From positions 117,270 through 181,269 of the forward strand of contig NZ_RHOR01000002.1 in NCBI RefSeq assembly GCF_003946625.1: 64,000 nt of DNA. The letters run 5' to 3'. This document shows, piece by piece, positions 22,201-32,641 of this stretch; within the stretch, counting starts at the first letter, position 1, and each line of letters opens with the position of its first letter. The position numbers were made by a program, and so were the translations under genes. The stretch comes from Companilactobacillus kedongensis (lineage in GTDB: Bacteria; Bacillota; Bacilli; Lactobacillales; Lactobacillaceae). Under the pieces are notes generated by a model. The model was not told the DNA's origin. It did no database searches and worked only from the letters and a program-made list of their open reading frames with translations.

Positions 22201-22879
22201 AGGTGCAATTGATACTAGATCTTATAGTGTTCCTTATACATCAAGCGTTGCGGTTGCCGAAGGTGACCATGTTGACCGTGGTGGTAAGTTAACACAAGGT
22301 TCAATTGATCCTAAGGAATTGATCAAGGTTACAAATGTTCAAACAACAGAAAATTACTTACTTGCTGAAGTTCAAAAGGTTTACCGTATGCAAGGTGTTG
22401 ATATTTCTGATAAGCATTTCGAGGTTATGATCAGACAAATGCTACGTAAGATCAGAATTCTTGACCCTGGTGATACAGATGTTCTACCTGGTCAATTAAT
22501 GGATATTTCCCAATTTACAGATCACAACCGTGAAACATTGTTTAACGGTGGTATTCCTGCAACTGGTCGTCCAGTATTGCTTGGTATTACTAAAGCCTCA
22601 CTTGAAACAAATAGTTTCTTGTCAGCTGCTTCCTTCCAGGAAACAACGAGAGTTCTTACTGATGCATCTATCAGAGGTAAGAATGATCCACTTCTTGGAC
22701 TTAAAGAGAATGTTATTATTGGTAAACTTATCCCTGCCGGTACTGGTATGGCTAAGTACAACCACATGGAACCAAAGAAGACTGGTCCTATGGCTGATAA
22801 CTCAATCAACGGAGCATATACTATTTCTGATATTGAAGCTCAAATGAAAGCCGAAGATGCAACACATCCCGGTAAATAA
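19214..22879 (+). CDS. rpoC: RNA polymerase beta' subunit
   Basis: The 1,221-residue partner of RpoB. It shows the N-terminal zinc-binding CACGKYK...CDRCG (about 60-80), the catalytic [12 protein letters not shown] magnesium motif (about 446-457), the bridge/trigger region ([23 protein letters not shown]), and a second zinc cluster [13 protein letters not shown]. The start is TTG at 19214 behind GGGAGGA. Ends in a strong terminator. Standard rpoBC operon arrangement; rplJ/rplL are not adjacent here. Confidence 0.97.
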   Translation: MIDVNKFESMQIGLASPDKIRSWSYGEVKKPETINYRTLKPEKDGLFDERIFGPTKDWECACGKYKRIRYKGIVCDRCGVEVTRSKVRRERMAHIELAAPVTHIWYFKGIPSRMGLVLDMSPRNLEEVIYFASYVVIDPGDTDLEKRTLLTESEYRKKREEFGNKFVAKMGAEGIRDLLSQVDMKAEIKELRETLKTAQGQKRTRAIRRLDILSAFAKSGNKPEWMVMEAIPVIPPDLRPMVQLEGGRFATSDLNDLYRRVINRNNRLKRLLDLHAPNIIVQNEKRMLQEAVDALIDNGRRGRPVTGPGNRPLKSLSHMLKGKQGRFRQNLLGKRVDYSGRSVIDVGPTLKFYQCGLPREMALELFKPFVMHELVKREIASNVKNARRKIDRQDDDIWDVLEDVIKERPVLLNRAPTLHRLGIQAFEPVLVDGKSIRLHPLACEAYNADFDGDQMAVHVPLSDEAQAEARMLMLAAHHILAPKDGKPIVTPSQDVVLGNYYLTIETRHMTGEGKIFTDANEVQTALLNGDVHYHTRIGLAVDSMPNKPFTDDQRSKIMVTSVGKVIFNEILPEDFPYLNEPTDDNLTNGVPDKYFLEKGENIQEKLDEMELVDPLKSGYLSDIIAQIFKTYRVQRTSSLLDDMKELGYTICTLSGLTVGVTDVPNLTEKPEIIEKAHKQVSSISKQFRRGLITDEERHDRVISVWNDTKDEIQQLLIDSFDPTNPISMMSDSGARGNISNFTQLAGMRGLMAAPNGGMMEIPVISNFREGLSVLEMFMSTHGARKGMTDTALKTANSGYLTRRLVDVAQDVIVREEDCGTDRGLLVSSIMEGTDMIEPLYDRLVGRYTQKTVKDPETGEVLAARGVLMDENLAQKIVDAGVKEVTIRSAFTCDTKHGVCKKCYGRNLATGEEVEIGEAVGTVAAQSIGEPGTQLTMRNFHTGGVAGGDDITQGLPRVQEIVEARNPKGLAVISEVDGTITAIDENPAERTKEITVEGAIDTRSYSVPYTSSVAVAEGDHVDRGGKLTQGSIDPKELIKVTNVQTTENYLLAEVQKVYRMQGVDISDKHFEVMIRQMLRKIRILDPGDTDVLPGQLMDISQFTDHNRETLFNGGIPATGRPVLLGITKASLETNSFLSAASFQETTRVLTDASIRGKNDPLLGLKENVIIGKLIPAGTGMAKYNHMEPKKTGPMADNSINGAYTISDIEAQMKAEDATHPGK

Positions 22880-22884
22880 TTATT

Positions 22885-22915
22885 AAAAAGACAACCATTC
22901 GGTTGTCTTTTTTTT
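22885..22915 (+). terminator. rpoBC terminator
   Basis: Stem AAAAGACAACC / GGTTGTCTTTT with loop ATTC and an 8-T tail. Confidence 0.92.
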
Positions 22916-22961
22916 ATGCTCTAAATGTGCTATTTTTTTAGTGAACAAAAGGAGGAGACAT

Positions 22962-23780
22962 ATGACTAAGCAGCAACTTGAATTTAAGAACAATAAATTT
23001 GAAATTGATACTTATTGGTTAGATCCGCTAGGGGACTATGAAAATGAGCCAAAAAAACCTTTAGCGATAATCTGTCCGGGTGGAGCATATAAGTTTATCG
23101 CTGGACGTGAAGCACAACCGATTGCTTTGAAGTTTGCATCAGAAGGTATACATGCAATTGTTTTTGATTATCCATTGATATCTGATGATCGACCAGTCTA
23201 TCCGTTAGTATTACAAGAACTTGCTACTTTATTAAACTGGGTCAAAGGTCAAGCTGATACATATAATGTTGATCTTGATAAATTATTGTTGGTTGGCTTC
23301 TCCGCTGGGAGTCATATTGTCGCTAACTTTAATACATTGATGACTAATGAAGAAACTCGGTCTAAAATTTTTGATGATGAGATAATGGTTCAACCATCTG
23401 CTAATATCATCGGATATCCAGTTATTGATTTGACGTTAGGATGGCCTGAAGAAGATTGGGCTATGAAGATCAGTCCCGATATTTTCTATTGGCAAGCTCA
23501 GGAACATTTGACACAGGATTCTAAGCCAACATTTATTTGGCAAACTGTCACAGATCAAACGGTCCCTGTTATGAATTCGTTAGTCTATGCTCAGAAGATG
23601 GAGTTCTTGAAGATACCGTATGAATTGCATTTGTTTGCTTCAGGCGGACACGGCTCATCATTAGCAACTTATGTCACTCAAGAGCCAGGTAATGAAGATA
23701 ATGTTAACTTTGCCAATGCCAAGTGGTGGGAATTATGTATTAACTGGTTGAAGGTTAGAAATATTTTACCTAATAATTAA
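22962..23780 (+). CDS. Alpha/beta-hydrolase, acetyl-esterase-like
   Basis: A 272-residue alpha/beta-hydrolase. PGGAYKFIAGREAQPIA forms the HGG-like oxyanion region (about 42-58), GFSAGSH holds the nucleophile Ser (about 115), and a C-terminal Asp and His (ASGGHGSS) complete a plausible triad. Relatives are annotated as Aes/BD-FAE-type esterases acting on small acyl or acetylated sugar esters; the substrate is unknown. ATG 22962 has an AGGAGGAGA site; a GTG 21 bp upstream was rejected. The last 15 bp overlap the convergent prepilin peptidase gene. Confidence 0.85.
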   Translation: MTKQQLEFKNNKFEIDTYWLDPLGDYENEPKKPLAIICPGGAYKFIAGREAQPIALKFASEGIHAIVFDYPLISDDRPVYPLVLQELATLLNWVKGQADTYNVDLDKLLLVGFSAGSHIVANFNTLMTNEETRSKIFDDEIMVQPSANIIGYPVIDLTLGWPEEDWAMKISPDIFYWQAQEHLTQDSKPTFIWQTVTDQTVPVMNSLVYAQKMEFLKIPYELHLFASGGHGSSLATYVTQEPGNEDNVNFANAKWWELCINWLKVRNILPNN

Positions 23781-24425
23781 GACTACGGCTGTAGATATAG
23801 TTATGTAGGGTATGAATCGGAACTTATTGTTAGAAGTGAGATAGAAATTGACTAAACACAATAAGCAAGCTAGTAGGATTATTTTTAGAATCGAATCAAG
23901 ACCAACCAGTATTGCAAGGATAGTTAATATTTCAATATCACCTAGGCCGATACCTTTGTATAAGTAATTAAGTAATATTAGTAGTGTATAAACTATCAAA
24001 GCTGGGATAAAATATAAGTGCTGAATGTTGAGAATTATTATGGGAACAAACAGCAGGTAACTGGACAGATAAACGTAACCAAAGAAGTGATCACTAAGTG
24101 CCAAAAGGGTAAGGACAGTAAAGAGTGGTATTACGAAAGTGAGATCTTGGTGCGTTAACGATGTTACCAGCAAAAAAAGTCCACCGACTGTTTCAGTTAG
24201 TGGATAGAATTTATCAATTGGTTTATTACAATCTTTACAATTACCTTTAGCTATTAGATAACTCCAGATCGGAATTATTTCAAACCAGTGTAAAGTCCTT
24301 TGACAACCATCACAACGTGAACGTCTAATTGGGTCAATATGAGGATATTCATGAGCAATTACTGTTAAAAAGGACACCAAACTGGTACCTAACGTAAAAA
24401 TTAGAAAGTTGAAAATATAATTCAT
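23766..24425 (-). CDS. comC: Prepilin peptidase (type 4 leader peptidase, ComC)
   Basis: An A24-family aspartic membrane peptidase that trims and N-methylates prepilin-like ComG proteins needed for DNA uptake. The 219-residue protein has the N-terminal cytoplasmic domain with a four-cysteine zinc site (Cys38, Cys41, Cys63, Cys66) and several membrane helices, with catalytic aspartates in ALSDHFFG (Asp112) and GIGLGDIE (Asp163). A GAGGTG site precedes the ATG. It is a lone gene, opposed to its neighbours, as usual for comC in lactobacilli; the comG substrates are elsewhere. Confidence 0.92.
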   Translation of the reverse strand: MNYIFNFLIFTLGTSLVSFLTVIAHEYPHIDPIRRSRCDGCQRTLHWFEIIPIWSYLIAKGNCKDCNKPIDKFYPLTETVGGLFLLVTSLTHQDLTFVIPLFTVLTLLALSDHFFGYVYLSSYLLFVPIIILNIQHLYFIPALIVYTLLILLNYLYKGIGLGDIEILTILAILVGLDSILKIILLACLLCLVNFYLTSNNKFRFIPYITISTAVVLIIR

Positions 24426-24472
24426 CTTTTATCACCTCAAAAAGAAATTACGTAAATCATCCCCAAGTTGCA

Positions 24473-24501
24473 TTGACATAGTTATTTTTAGATGATATTC
24501 T
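24473..24501 (+). promoter_or_regulatory. Promoter of the rpsL-rpsG-fusA operon
   Basis: TTGACA (24473-24478), 17 bp, TATTCT (24496-24501): near consensus, giving a leader of about 135 nt. Confidence 0.75.
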
Positions 24502-24558
24502 AGTAGACGTGCTTTTATTGGCAGCAAGGTAAATTGTTTATAAATATAAGCTCATAAT

Positions 24559-24618
24559 GTACACCACTAACGTGGTTTATTATTTTTCCAAAATTGTGAA
24601 CCACCTGGATGTGTGTAC
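24559..24618 (+). promoter_or_regulatory. Structured leader of the str operon
   Basis: Two stacked stems are visible: GTACAC (24559-24564) with GTGTAC (24613-24618), and GTGGTT (24572-24577) with AACCAC (24599-24604), separated by an internal loop of 7 and 8 nt. It sits 25 bp before rpsL. A ribosomal-protein autoregulatory element is likely by position, but I do not recognise a named family. Confidence 0.6.
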
Positions 24619-24643
24619 TTAAATTTTTAGGAGGAAACTTTTA

Positions 24644-25057
24644 ATGCCTACAATTAATCAATTAGTTCGTAAAGGCCGTAAGTCAGTCAGCTCGAAGTCA
24701 AATTCACCTGCCTTAAACTTCGGTTACAACAGTATGAAGAAAGTTGCTACAAAGAACCCAGCTCCACAAAAACGTGGTGTTGCAACTCGTGTCGGAACAA
24801 TGACACCTAAAAAGCCTAACTCAGCTTTACGTAAGTATGCCCGTGTTAGACTTTCAAACCTTATTGAAGTTACAGCATACATCCCAGGTGTTGGACACAA
24901 CTTACAAGAGCATAGTGTTGTTCTTGTCCGTGGTGGCCGTGTTAAAGATTTACCTGGTGTTCGTTATCACGTTGTTCGTGGTGCTTTAGATACTGCCGGT
25001 GTTGATGGACGTATGCAAAGTCGTTCAAAATATGGTGCAAAGAAGCCCAAGAAATAA
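24644..25057 (+). CDS. rpsL: 30S ribosomal protein S12
   Basis: 137 residues; decoding-centre protein that monitors codon-anticodon pairing. The [17 protein letters not shown] and [13 protein letters not shown] loops are intact, with wild-type Lys residues at the positions that give streptomycin resistance when mutated. AGGAGG precedes the ATG. First gene of the rpsL-rpsG-fusA operon. Confidence 0.98.
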   Translation: MPTINQLVRKGRKSVSSKSNSPALNFGYNSMKKVATKNPAPQKRGVATRVGTMTPKKPNSALRKYARVRLSNLIEVTAYIPGVGHNLQEHSVVLVRGGRVKDLPGVRYHVVRGALDTAGVDGRMQSRSKYGAKKPKK

Positions 25058-25099
25058 TAATAATTAAGAAATAATAACGTAATAACGGAGGAATTTAAT

Positions 25100-25567
25100 A
25101 TGCGTAAAGGTAGAGCTCCAAAACGCGATGTTTTGCCAGATCCAATGTATAACTCAAAATTAGTAACTCGTTTAATTAATCACTTGATGTACGATGGTAA
25201 GAGAGGAACTGCTTCATCAATCTTATATCGTTCATTTGATATCATCAAAGACAAGACTGGTAACGAACCATTGGACGTGTTCGAAGAAGCAATGAACAAT
25301 GTTATGCCAGTTCTTGAAGTTAAGGCCCGCCGTATCGGTGGTTCTAACTACCAAATCCCTATCGAAGTACGTCCAGATCGTCGTACAACACTAGGTCTAC
25401 GCTGGATTGTTAGCTATGCTCGTTTACGTGGTGAACACACAATGGACGAACGTCTAGCAAACGAAATCATGGATGCAGCTAACAACACAGGTGCAGCTGT
25501 TAAGAAACGTGAAGATACACATAAGATGGCCGATGCTAACCGTGCATTCGCTCACTATCGTTGGTAG
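25100..25567 (+). CDS. rpsG: 30S ribosomal protein S7
   Basis: 155 residues ([27 protein letters not shown]...), the usual family length. It binds the 3' major domain of 16S rRNA and nucleates assembly of the 30S head. S7 is the autoregulator of this operon in Escherichia coli; whether it binds the leader here is unknown. Good GGAGGA site 43 bp after rpsL. Confidence 0.98.
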   Translation: MRKGRAPKRDVLPDPMYNSKLVTRLINHLMYDGKRGTASSILYRSFDIIKDKTGNEPLDVFEEAMNNVMPVLEVKARRIGGSNYQIPIEVRPDRRTTLGLRWIVSYARLRGEHTMDERLANEIMDAANNTGAAVKKREDTHKMADANRAFAHYRW

Positions 25568-25601
25568 AATCTAGTATATTTGAAAGGAGAACTAAGTTTT
25601 A

Positions 25602-27698
25602 ATGGCTAATAAACGTGAATTCCCATTAGAAGATACCCGTAACATTGGTATCATGGCTCATATTGATGCTGGTAAGACAACTACTACAGAACGTATTTTG
25701 TACTATACTGGTAAAATTCATAAAATTGGTGAAACACATGATGGTGCTTCACAAATGGACTGGATGGCTCAAGAACAAGAACGTGGTATTACTATCACAT
25801 CAGCTGCTACAACTGCTGAATGGAAAGGTAACCGTATCAATATTATTGATACCCCAGGACACGTTGACTTCACAATGGAAGTTGAACGTTCACTACGTGT
25901 TCTAGATGGTTCTATTACAGTTCTTGATGCTCAATCAGGTGTTGAACCTCAAACTGAAAATGTTTGGCGTCAAGCTACAAACTACAGTGTTCCACGTATT
26001 GTCTTTGTTAACAAGATGGATAAAATCGGTGCTAACTTTGACTACTCAGTACAAACACTTCATGACAGATTAAACGCAAATGCACACGCTGTGCAAATGC
26101 CTATTGGTGCTGAAGACAACTTCGAAGGTGTTATCGACTTGATCGAAATGAAAGCCGATTTATATGACGAAGATGAATTAGGTACAAAGTGGGATACAGT
26201 TGATGTTCCTGATGAATATCTAGAAAAAGCTAAAGAAAAACGTGCTGAATTAGTTGAATCAGTTGCTGACGTTGATGATGACATCATGGAGAAGTACCTT
26301 GATGGCGCTGAAATCAGTAACGATGAACTACGTACAGCAATCAGAAAAGCTACTATTGCTTTGAAATTCTTCCCAGTTCTTGCAGGTTCTGCCTTCAAGA
26401 ATAAGGGTGTTCAAATGTTAATGGATGCTGTTGTTGATTACTTACCTTCACCACTTGAAGTTCGTCCATACAACGCTACAGATCCTAAGGATGAGAGCGA
26501 AGTAGAACTTATGGCTGATGACAACAAACCATTTGCTGGATTAGCATTTAAGATCGCTACTGACCCATTCGTTGGTCGTCTAACATACATCCGTGTATAT
26601 AGAGGAACATTGGAATCTGGTTCATATGTATTGAACGCTTCTAAAGACAAGCGTGAACGTGTTGGTCGTTTGCTACAAATGCATTCTAACCACCGTAAGG
26701 AAATCCCAGAAGTATTCTCAGGTGATATCGCTGCTGTTATCGGATTGAAGAATACTACAACTGGTGATTCTCTAACTGATCCTGATGATCCATTGATTCT
26801 TGAATCATTGGATATTCCAGATCCAGTTATCCAAGTTTCTATCGAACCTGATTCAAAGGAAGATAGAGACAAGATGGATATCGCTATCCAAAAACTATCT
26901 GAAGAAGATCCTACTTTCCAAGCTGAGACAAATCCTGAGACAGGTGAAACACTTATCTCTGGTATGGGTGAGCTTCACTTGGATATCATGGTTGACCGTA
27001 TGAAACGTGAGTTCAAGGTTGCATGTAAAGTTGGTGAGCCACAAGTTGCTTACCGTGAAACATTTACACAACAAACTAGTGCTCAAGGTAAATTCGTTCG
27101 TCAATCAGGTGGTAAAGGTCAATATGGTGATGTTTGGGTTGAATTTACACCAAACGAAGAAGGAAAAGGTTTCGAGTTCGAAGATGCCATCGTCGGTGGT
27201 GTTGTTCCTCGTGAATACATTCCTTCAGTTGAACAAGGTTTGAAGGAATCAATGGAAAATGGTGTTCTTGCCGGATACCCATTGATCGATGTTAAGGCTA
27301 AGTTATATGATGGTTCATATCACGAAGTCGATTCATCAGAAGCTGCCTTCAAGATCGCTGCTTCAATCGCTTTACGTAACGCTGCTAAGTCAGCTGGTGC
27401 GGTAATTCTTGAACCTATTATGAAGGTTGAAGTTGTTGCTCCAGAAGAATATCTTGGTGATGTTATGGGACAAATTACTGCTCGTCGTGGACGTGTTGAA
27501 GGTATGGAAGCACGTGGTAACGCTCAACTCGTTAACTCATTCGTTCCACTTTCAGAAATGTTCGGTTACGCTACAACACTTCGTTCAGCTACACAAGGCC
27601 GTGGTACTTTCACAATGGTATTTGACCATTACGAAAAAGTTCCTAAGTCAATTCAAGCTGATATTATCAAGAAGAATGGCGGAAACGCAGAAGAATAG
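25602..27698 (+). CDS. fusA: Elongation factor G
   Basis: The 698-residue translocase GTPase. G1 [12 protein letters not shown] (about 19-30), G3 DTPGHVDF and G4 NKMD motifs are present, followed by domains II-V ending in the usual EF-G C-terminus. It catalyses tRNA-mRNA translocation and, with RRF, ribosome recycling. Preceded by AAAGGAGA, it ends the str operon; tuf is not adjacent. Confidence 0.98.
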   Translation: MANKREFPLEDTRNIGIMAHIDAGKTTTTERILYYTGKIHKIGETHDGASQMDWMAQEQERGITITSAATTAEWKGNRINIIDTPGHVDFTMEVERSLRVLDGSITVLDAQSGVEPQTENVWRQATNYSVPRIVFVNKMDKIGANFDYSVQTLHDRLNANAHAVQMPIGAEDNFEGVIDLIEMKADLYDEDELGTKWDTVDVPDEYLEKAKEKRAELVESVADVDDDIMEKYLDGAEISNDELRTAIRKATIALKFFPVLAGSAFKNKGVQMLMDAVVDYLPSPLEVRPYNATDPKDESEVELMADDNKPFAGLAFKIATDPFVGRLTYIRVYRGTLESGSYVLNASKDKRERVGRLLQMHSNHRKEIPEVFSGDIAAVIGLKNTTTGDSLTDPDDPLILESLDIPDPVIQVSIEPDSKEDRDKMDIAIQKLSEEDPTFQAETNPETGETLISGMGELHLDIMVDRMKREFKVACKVGEPQVAYRETFTQQTSAQGKFVRQSGGKGQYGDVWVEFTPNEEGKGFEFEDAIVGGVVPREYIPSVEQGLKESMENGVLAGYPLIDVKAKLYDGSYHEVDSSEAAFKIAASIALRNAAKSAGAVILEPIMKVEVVAPEEYLGDVMGQITARRGRVEGMEARGNAQLVNSFVPLSEMFGYATTLRSATQGRGTFTMVFDHYEKVPKSIQADIIKKNGGNAEE

Positions 27699-27703
27699 TA
27701 ACT

Positions 27704-27737
27704 AAAAAACAACCTGAAAAATTCAGGTTGTTTTTTT
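27704..27737 (+). terminator. str operon terminator
   Basis: AAAAAACAACCTGAA pairs with TTCAGGTTGTTTTTT across an AAA loop. The A-rich 5' side means it may also stop the convergent minus-strand gene. Confidence 0.9.
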
Positions 27738-27741
27738 GTGT

Positions 27742-28896
27742 CTAAAAGTAGAAATTAAATTTTTTTCTATTATTGACTGATTTTAATAATAATAGTGAAA
27801 TTATGATAAATATCAAAGCTTCTATAATACTGTAAAGATAGTCGTCAATTGTTACTTTACCAGTCATGATTTGACTGCCTGATGAAGCAAATGCAAGAAT
27901 ATCAATCAGTGAGTGAATGATGACCGGTCCAAAGAACCAGTCAGTATATAGATAGATTGCAGATAAGAACATTCCTAAGGCAACCGCAAAGATCACTTGT
28001 AAAATGGTATTGTTAATACTTTGTCCAACACTAGTATTAGGCAGATGAATCAGACCGAATAACAAACTACTTAAGAAAACTCCATAGTAGATTTTGAATT
28101 GACTGTTTTTGAATACAGACAATAGGATTGTTAGTATAGCAAAACGGAAGGTCAGCTCTTCTGCAATACCTGCTTCCAAACCACTTAGAATATTTGTAAC
28201 GGTAAGGTGGGCATGGAAGTCATATGACGTGAAGATATTCAGCAAGTTAGTACCAGATCCAAATCCATTCCAAATGATAAACCAAATACTGAAGATGCCA
28301 AGTGCAATCAAAACTTTTAAATTACTTTGTCTGGCGAAAACAATTTTAGGTAGTCGGTAGCCCCAAGAATACATCGCCGTGAGAATGATTATAGTAAAGA
28401 TTAATGCTCCAAGAAACGATGAATTCGATAGAACTTTTATTATTGGATTTCTGACGATGTTTGTATCCATAGTCATTACATCAAGAGAGCTCAGTCCGTT
28501 AAAGACAAAAAGGAAGAGCGTAATGACTAGTTGCATAATTTTAGTTTTGATTTCACCAATCAGGATCACAGTGTAAGGAATGTACATTACGATCGCGTAA
28601 GTTAAAATCAGGAATATCAATCCAGAATTCCAGTTATAAATCGTAGACTGGATCAAGAAGGAAATACTTACAGGAATAAAGATTGCTTGAAAAATTATTT
28701 GAAAGAAGCGATTTATTTTGACCAGTTTCTTCCTATTAGAATCAAATGGAATAAGTAGAGCCAGCAGATTTAATATCATTAGGATGAATAATCCCAGTTC
28801 GTGTTGCTGGATCCCGAATCCGAAAGCAATAAATCCATTAATGAAAATTTGAATCTTAAATAGCAAATTTGAAATTGCTTTGGTAGGATAGGACAT
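27742..28896 (-). CDS. CPBP-family intramembrane metalloprotease
   Basis: A 384-residue polytopic protein. The C-terminal half has the CPBP/Abi signature: EELTFRF (EExxxR, about 246-252), FGLIHLPN (His near 284) and HSLIDILA (near 330), in membrane helices. The N-terminal half adds about five extra helices. Bacterial relatives process membrane proteins or give immunity to bacteriocins; nothing bacteriocin-like lies nearby, so the role is open. Start ATG has AGGAGG. It is convergent with fusA and shares its terminator region. Confidence 0.87.
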   Translation of the reverse strand: MSYPTKAISNLLFKIQIFINGFIAFGFGIQQHELGLFILMILNLLALLIPFDSNRKKLVKINRFFQIIFQAIFIPVSISFLIQSTIYNWNSGLIFLILTYAIVMYIPYTVILIGEIKTKIMQLVITLFLFVFNGLSSLDVMTMDTNIVRNPIIKVLSNSSFLGALIFTIIILTAMYSWGYRLPKIVFARQSNLKVLIALGIFSIWFIIWNGFGSGTNLLNIFTSYDFHAHLTVTNILSGLEAGIAEELTFRFAILTILLSVFKNSQFKIYYGVFLSSLLFGLIHLPNTSVGQSINNTILQVIFAVALGMFLSAIYLYTDWFFGPVIIHSLIDILAFASSGSQIMTGKVTIDDYLYSIIEALIFIIISLLLLKSVNNRKKFNFYF

Positions 28897-28988
28897 GGAA
28901 ACCTCCTTTTCTGTGATGCATTAATTATCGCACAGTTTAGTATAAAAATTATCTGAAGAAAGTTTTCGATTTAATATCGTAAATTGTC

Positions 28989-29017
28989 TTGAAAAGGACA
29001 AAATAATCGTGTATTAT
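28989..29017 (+). promoter_or_regulatory. S10 operon promoter
   Basis: TTGAAA (28989-28994), 17 bp, TATTAT (29012-29017). It gives a leader of about 160 nt before rpsJ and probably drives the long ribosomal cluster. Confidence 0.72.
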
Positions 29018-29076
29018 TATAAAAGTGCTTATTTCAAAAAGAAGTATGTGCCCATTGGTATTTAAATAAATATCGA

Positions 29077-29152
29077 CGGCTTAGAAGTGAAAGGTTGCGA
29101 CACACCCGGCCGCTTTGCCACGGCAGGGTTGGCGGATATTTTCACGGAGCCG
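29077..29152 (+). promoter_or_regulatory. Structured S10-operon leader
   Basis: A nested fold is visible: CGGCT (29077-29081) with AGCCG (29148-29152); GTGAAA (29087-29092) with TTTCAC (29140-29145); CCGC (29110-29113) with GCGG (29132-29135). It is much richer in G+C than its surroundings. Its position before rpsJ matches the r-protein (L4-type) autoregulatory leaders known for S10 operons in Bacilli. Confidence 0.7.
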
Positions 29153-29186
29153 GTCATCTTGAAAGAGAGAAAAAGGAGGTAACCCC

Positions 29187-29495
29187 ATGGCAAGTCAAAA
29201 AATTCGCATTCGTTTAAAGGCTTATGAGCATCGTATTCTAGATCAATCAGCTGATAAAATTGTGGAAACAGCAAAAAGAACTGGAGCAACAATTTCAGGT
29301 CCAATTCCATTGCCTACAGAACGTTCACTATATACAGTGTTGAGTTCACCACATAAGCATAAGGATTCTAGAGAACAATTCGAAATGCGTACACATAAGA
29401 GACTTATTGATATTGTTAACCCATCACCAAAGACGGTAGATTCACTTATGAAGTTGGATCTCCCATCTGGTGTGGATATTGAAATTAAATTATAA
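29187..29495 (+). CDS. rpsJ: 30S ribosomal protein S10
   Basis: 102 residues ([32 protein letters not shown]...). It sits in the 30S head and, as NusE, also takes part in transcription antitermination. AAAGGAGGT precedes the ATG. First gene of the S10-spc-alpha series. Confidence 0.98.
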   Translation: MASQKIRIRLKAYEHRILDQSADKIVETAKRTGATISGPIPLPTERSLYTVLSSPHKHKDSREQFEMRTHKRLIDIVNPSPKTVDSLMKLDLPSGVDIEIKL

Positions 29496-29526
29496 TTATT
29501 AAAAATAAATTATTGGAGGTGCAAAC

Positions 29527-30162
29527 ATGGCCAGAAAAGGAATTCTTGGTAAAAAAGTCGGAATGACTCAGATTTTCACTGATAACGGCGAACTTGTTCC
29601 AGTTACAGTTATTGAAGCTGAACCAAACGTTGTTATGCAAGTTAAGACAGTTGAAACTGATGGTTATGAGGCTGTTCAATTAGGTTTGGAAGATCGTCGT
29701 GAAGTATTGACAAACAAACCTGCCAAAGGTCATGCAGAAAAGGCAAACACAACTCCTAAACATTACATTCGCGAATTCCGCGATGTTGAAATGGGAGATT
29801 ACGAATTAGGTGGAGAAGTTAAGGCTGACACATTTAATTCAGGTGATATTGTCGACGTTACAGGTATTTCAAAAGGACACGGTTTCCAAGGTAACATTAA
29901 GAGATTTGGACAAGCTCGTGGACCAGAGACTCACGGTTCTAGATATCACCGTGTTCCCGGTTCAATGGGTGCCATCATTAACCGTGTTTTCAAGGGTAAG
30001 ATGCTACCAGGACGTATGGGTAACAACCGTGTTACAACACAAAATCTTGCAATTGTAAAAGTTGATGCTGAACGTAATGCAATTATGATCAAGGGTAATG
30101 TACCCGGAGCAAACAACTCACTAGTTAAAATTCAAACAGCTGTTAAAGCTAATCAAAAATAG
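29527..30162 (+). CDS. rplC: 50S ribosomal protein L3
   Basis: 211 residues with the L3 start [15 protein letters not shown] and the central [12 protein letters not shown]...[11 protein letters not shown] loop that reaches toward the peptidyl transferase centre. An early 50S assembly protein. Ribosome site TGGAGGTG. Confidence 0.98.
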   Translation: MARKGILGKKVGMTQIFTDNGELVPVTVIEAEPNVVMQVKTVETDGYEAVQLGLEDRREVLTNKPAKGHAEKANTTPKHYIREFRDVEMGDYELGGEVKADTFNSGDIVDVTGISKGHGFQGNIKRFGQARGPETHGSRYHRVPGSMGAIINRVFKGKMLPGRMGNNRVTTQNLAIVKVDAERNAIMIKGNVPGANNSLVKIQTAVKANQK

Positions 30163-30179
30163 GAAGGAGGAAATGAGTT

Positions 30180-30800
30180 ATGACAAAAATCACAGCTTAT
30201 AAAGATAGCGGTGCTGAGAACGGTACTGTAGAAGCAAATGATTCAATCTTTGGTATCGAACCAAACAACAACGTAGTTACAGATGCAGTTATTATGCAAC
30301 GTGCCTCATTAAGACAAGGTACACATGATGTTAAAAACCGCTCTGAAGTTCGTGGTGGTGGTAAGAAGCCATGGCGCCAAAAAGGAACTGGACGTGCTCG
30401 TCAAGGTTCTATCAGATCCCCTCAATGGGTAGGTGGTGGTGTCGTATTCGGCCCTACACCAAGATCTTATTCATATCGTCTTCCTAGAAAAGTTAGCCGT
30501 TTGGCATTGAAGTCTGTACTTTCACAAAAAGCTGCTGACGGTAACCTAATCGTTATTGACTCAATTTCATACGACAAACCAAGTACAAAGAACTTTGCAC
30601 AATTACTTAATAAAGTAGGTGCTGACAAGGCTCTTGTAGTTGTCGAAGATGGTAATGACAATGTTGCTTTATCTGCAAGAAATATTGATAAAGTTAAGGT
30701 TGTAGCACCAGAAGGTGTAAACGTACTTGACGTTATTAACGCCAATAAGTTAGTTGTTACAAAAGCAGCACTTTCTAAGATTGAGGAGGTGCTTGGATAA
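30180..30800 (+). CDS. rplD: 50S ribosomal protein L4
   Basis: 206 residues; the loop [19 protein letters not shown] (about 60-78) lines the peptide exit tunnel. L4 is the known repressor of S10 operons in some bacteria, a candidate ligand for the structured leader at 29077-29152. Its stop shares one base with the rplW start (TAATG). Confidence 0.98.
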   Translation: MTKITAYKDSGAENGTVEANDSIFGIEPNNNVVTDAVIMQRASLRQGTHDVKNRSEVRGGGKKPWRQKGTGRARQGSIRSPQWVGGGVVFGPTPRSYSYRLPRKVSRLALKSVLSQKAADGNLIVIDSISYDKPSTKNFAQLLNKVGADKALVVVEDGNDNVALSARNIDKVKVVAPEGVNVLDVINANKLVVTKAALSKIEEVLG

Positions 30801-31087
30801 TGAGCGCAAGAGACGTAATTATTCGCCCAGTTATCACTGAAAGCTCAATGGACGCCATGAGCGACAAGAAATACACATTTGATGTAGCTCTTGACGCAAA
30901 CAAGGTACTTGTAAGACAAGCCATTGAAGAAATTTTCGGTGTTAAGGTTAAAAAAGTAAATATTATGAATGTTTCTGGTAAGAAGAAGCGCCAAGGTCGT
31001 TATGTTGGTTTAACAGCAAAACGTCGTAAGGCTATCATTACTCTTACAGATGATTCAGATGAAATTAAGATTTTTGATGAAGAATAA
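30800..31087 (+). CDS. rplW: 50S ribosomal protein L23
   Basis: 95 residues ([15 protein letters not shown]...). It lies at the exit of the peptide tunnel and docks trigger factor and SRP. Translationally coupled to rplD by one-base overlap. Confidence 0.98.
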   Translation: MSARDVIIRPVITESSMDAMSDKKYTFDVALDANKVLVRQAIEEIFGVKVKKVNIMNVSGKKKRQGRYVGLTAKRRKAIITLTDDSDEIKIFDEE

Positions 31088-31103
31088 ATAAGGAGGTCAA
31101 ATA

Positions 31104-31937
31104 ATGGCGATTATCAAGTATAAACCAACCACAAACGGTCGTCGTAATATGACTGGTTCTGACTTTGCGGAGATCACTAAGACAACTCCTGAAAAGACAT
31201 TGCTAGAATCACAAAGCCATACAGCTGGTCGTAACTCATACGGTCATATTACAGTACGTCATCGTGGCGGTGGTCACAAACAAAAATACCGTATTATCGA
31301 TTTCAAACGATTAAAAGACGGTGTAAAAGCTACAGTTAAGTCAATTGAATATGATCCTAACCGTACAGCTAATATTGCTTTACTACACTACTCAGATGGT
31401 GTTAAGTCATATATCTTAGCTCCTAAGGGTCTAGAAGTTGGACAAGTTGTTGAATCAGGTGTTGATGCAGATATCAAACCAGGTAACGCACTTCCACTAG
31501 AAAATATTCCAGTTGGTACAATTCTTCACAACGTTGAATTAAAACCTGGTAAGGGTGGCCAATTAGGTCGTTCTGCTGGTACATCAATTCAATTGCTTGG
31601 TAGAGATGGTAAGTATTCATTACTTCGTTTACCTTCAGGTGAAGTTCGTATGATTCTTTCTAAATGCCGTGCTTCTGTCGGTGCTATTGGAAATGAACAA
31701 CACGAATTGATCAAGATTGGTAAAGCTGGTCGTAAACGCTGGCAAGGATTCAGACCTACAGTTCGTGGTTCAGTTATGAACCCTAACGATCACCCACACG
31801 GTGGTGGTGAAGGTAAAGCTCCTATCGGTCATCCATCACCAATGTCACCATGGGGTAAGAAGACCTTGGGTAAGAAGACTCGTTCATCACATGCCAAATC
31901 TGAAAAGCTTATCATTCGTCACAGAAAAGGTAAGTAA
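31104..31937 (+). CDS. rplB: 50S ribosomal protein L2
   Basis: 277 residues with [18 protein letters not shown] and the conserved C-terminal [18 protein letters not shown] segment containing the His implicated near the peptidyl transferase centre. Needed for subunit association. Ribosome site AAGGAGG. Confidence 0.98.
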   Translation: MAIIKYKPTTNGRRNMTGSDFAEITKTTPEKTLLESQSHTAGRNSYGHITVRHRGGGHKQKYRIIDFKRLKDGVKATVKSIEYDPNRTANIALLHYSDGVKSYILAPKGLEVGQVVESGVDADIKPGNALPLENIPVGTILHNVELKPGKGGQLGRSAGTSIQLLGRDGKYSLLRLPSGEVRMILSKCRASVGAIGNEQHELIKIGKAGRKRWQGFRPTVRGSVMNPNDHPHGGGEGKAPIGHPSPMSPWGKKTLGKKTRSSHAKSEKLIIRHRKGK

Positions 31938-31971
31938 TTATTTCATTAGAATAATATAAGGAGGACATAAG

Positions 31972-32250
31972 ATGAGTCGTAGTTTAAAAAAGGGACCATT
32001 TGCTGATGCACATTTGATGAAGAAAATCGAAGCACAAGCAGATTCTGACAAAAAGTCAGTTATCAAGACATGGTCAAGACGTTCAACAATTTTTCCTAAT
32101 TTCGTAGGATACACAATCGCAGTTCATGATGGTCGTAAGCATGTTCCAGTTTACATCCAAGAAGACATGGTTGGACACAAGTTAGGTGAATTCGTACCTA
32201 CACGTACATTCCATGGTCATGGTACAGACGATAAGAAGACAACTAAGTAA
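31972..32250 (+). CDS. rpsS: 30S ribosomal protein S19
   Basis: 92 residues ([19 protein letters not shown]...), the usual length; binds 16S rRNA in the 30S head with S13 and contributes to intersubunit bridges. Ribosome site AAGGAGGA. Confidence 0.98.
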   Translation: MSRSLKKGPFADAHLMKKIEAQADSDKKSVIKTWSRRSTIFPNFVGYTIAVHDGRKHVPVYIQEDMVGHKLGEFVPTRTFHGHGTDDKKTTK

Positions 32251-32270
32251 TAAGAAGGGAGACTTAAAAG

Positions 32271-32624
32271 ATGGCAGAACAAGAAATTACATCTGCAACA
32301 GCCAGAGTAAAAAATGTTCGTATTGCACCTCGCAAAGCTCGCCTTGTTATTGATCTAATAAGAGGCAAGAATGCTGCTGAGGCACTTGCAATGTTACAAT
32401 TCACACCAAGAGCAGGCTCTCCAATTATTGCTAAAGCTCTTAAGTCAGCAATTGCGAACGCAGAACATAATTTTGATTTGGATGCCCAAAACCTATTTGT
32501 TAGCGAAGCATTCGTTAACGAAGGACCAACTTTGAAGCGTTTCCGCCCAAGAGCTAAAGGTTCAGCATCACCAATCAATAAGAGAACAAGTAGTATCACT
32601 GTTGTAGTAAGTGAAAAAAATTAG
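32271..32624 (+). CDS. rplV: 50S ribosomal protein L22
   Basis: 117 residues. The extended beta-hairpin region ([23 protein letters not shown]) lines the exit tunnel; changes here give macrolide resistance in other species and none of the known insertions is present. Confidence 0.98.
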   Translation: MAEQEITSATARVKNVRIAPRKARLVIDLIRGKNAAEALAMLQFTPRAGSPIIAKALKSAIANAEHNFDLDAQNLFVSEAFVNEGPTLKRFRPRAKGSASPINKRTSSITVVVSEKN

Positions 32625-32641
32625 TATTGGAGGTAATTTGA

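Noticed and set aside
26438..26872. 144-residue minus-strand open frame inside fusA
   Set aside because: Antisense shadow of EF-G; its Ser-rich composition is the mirror of EF-G codon usage.
32264..32599. 111-residue minus-strand open frame opposite rplV
   Set aside because: Antisense shadow of a highly biased ribosomal gene, with no ribosome site or recognisable protein features.
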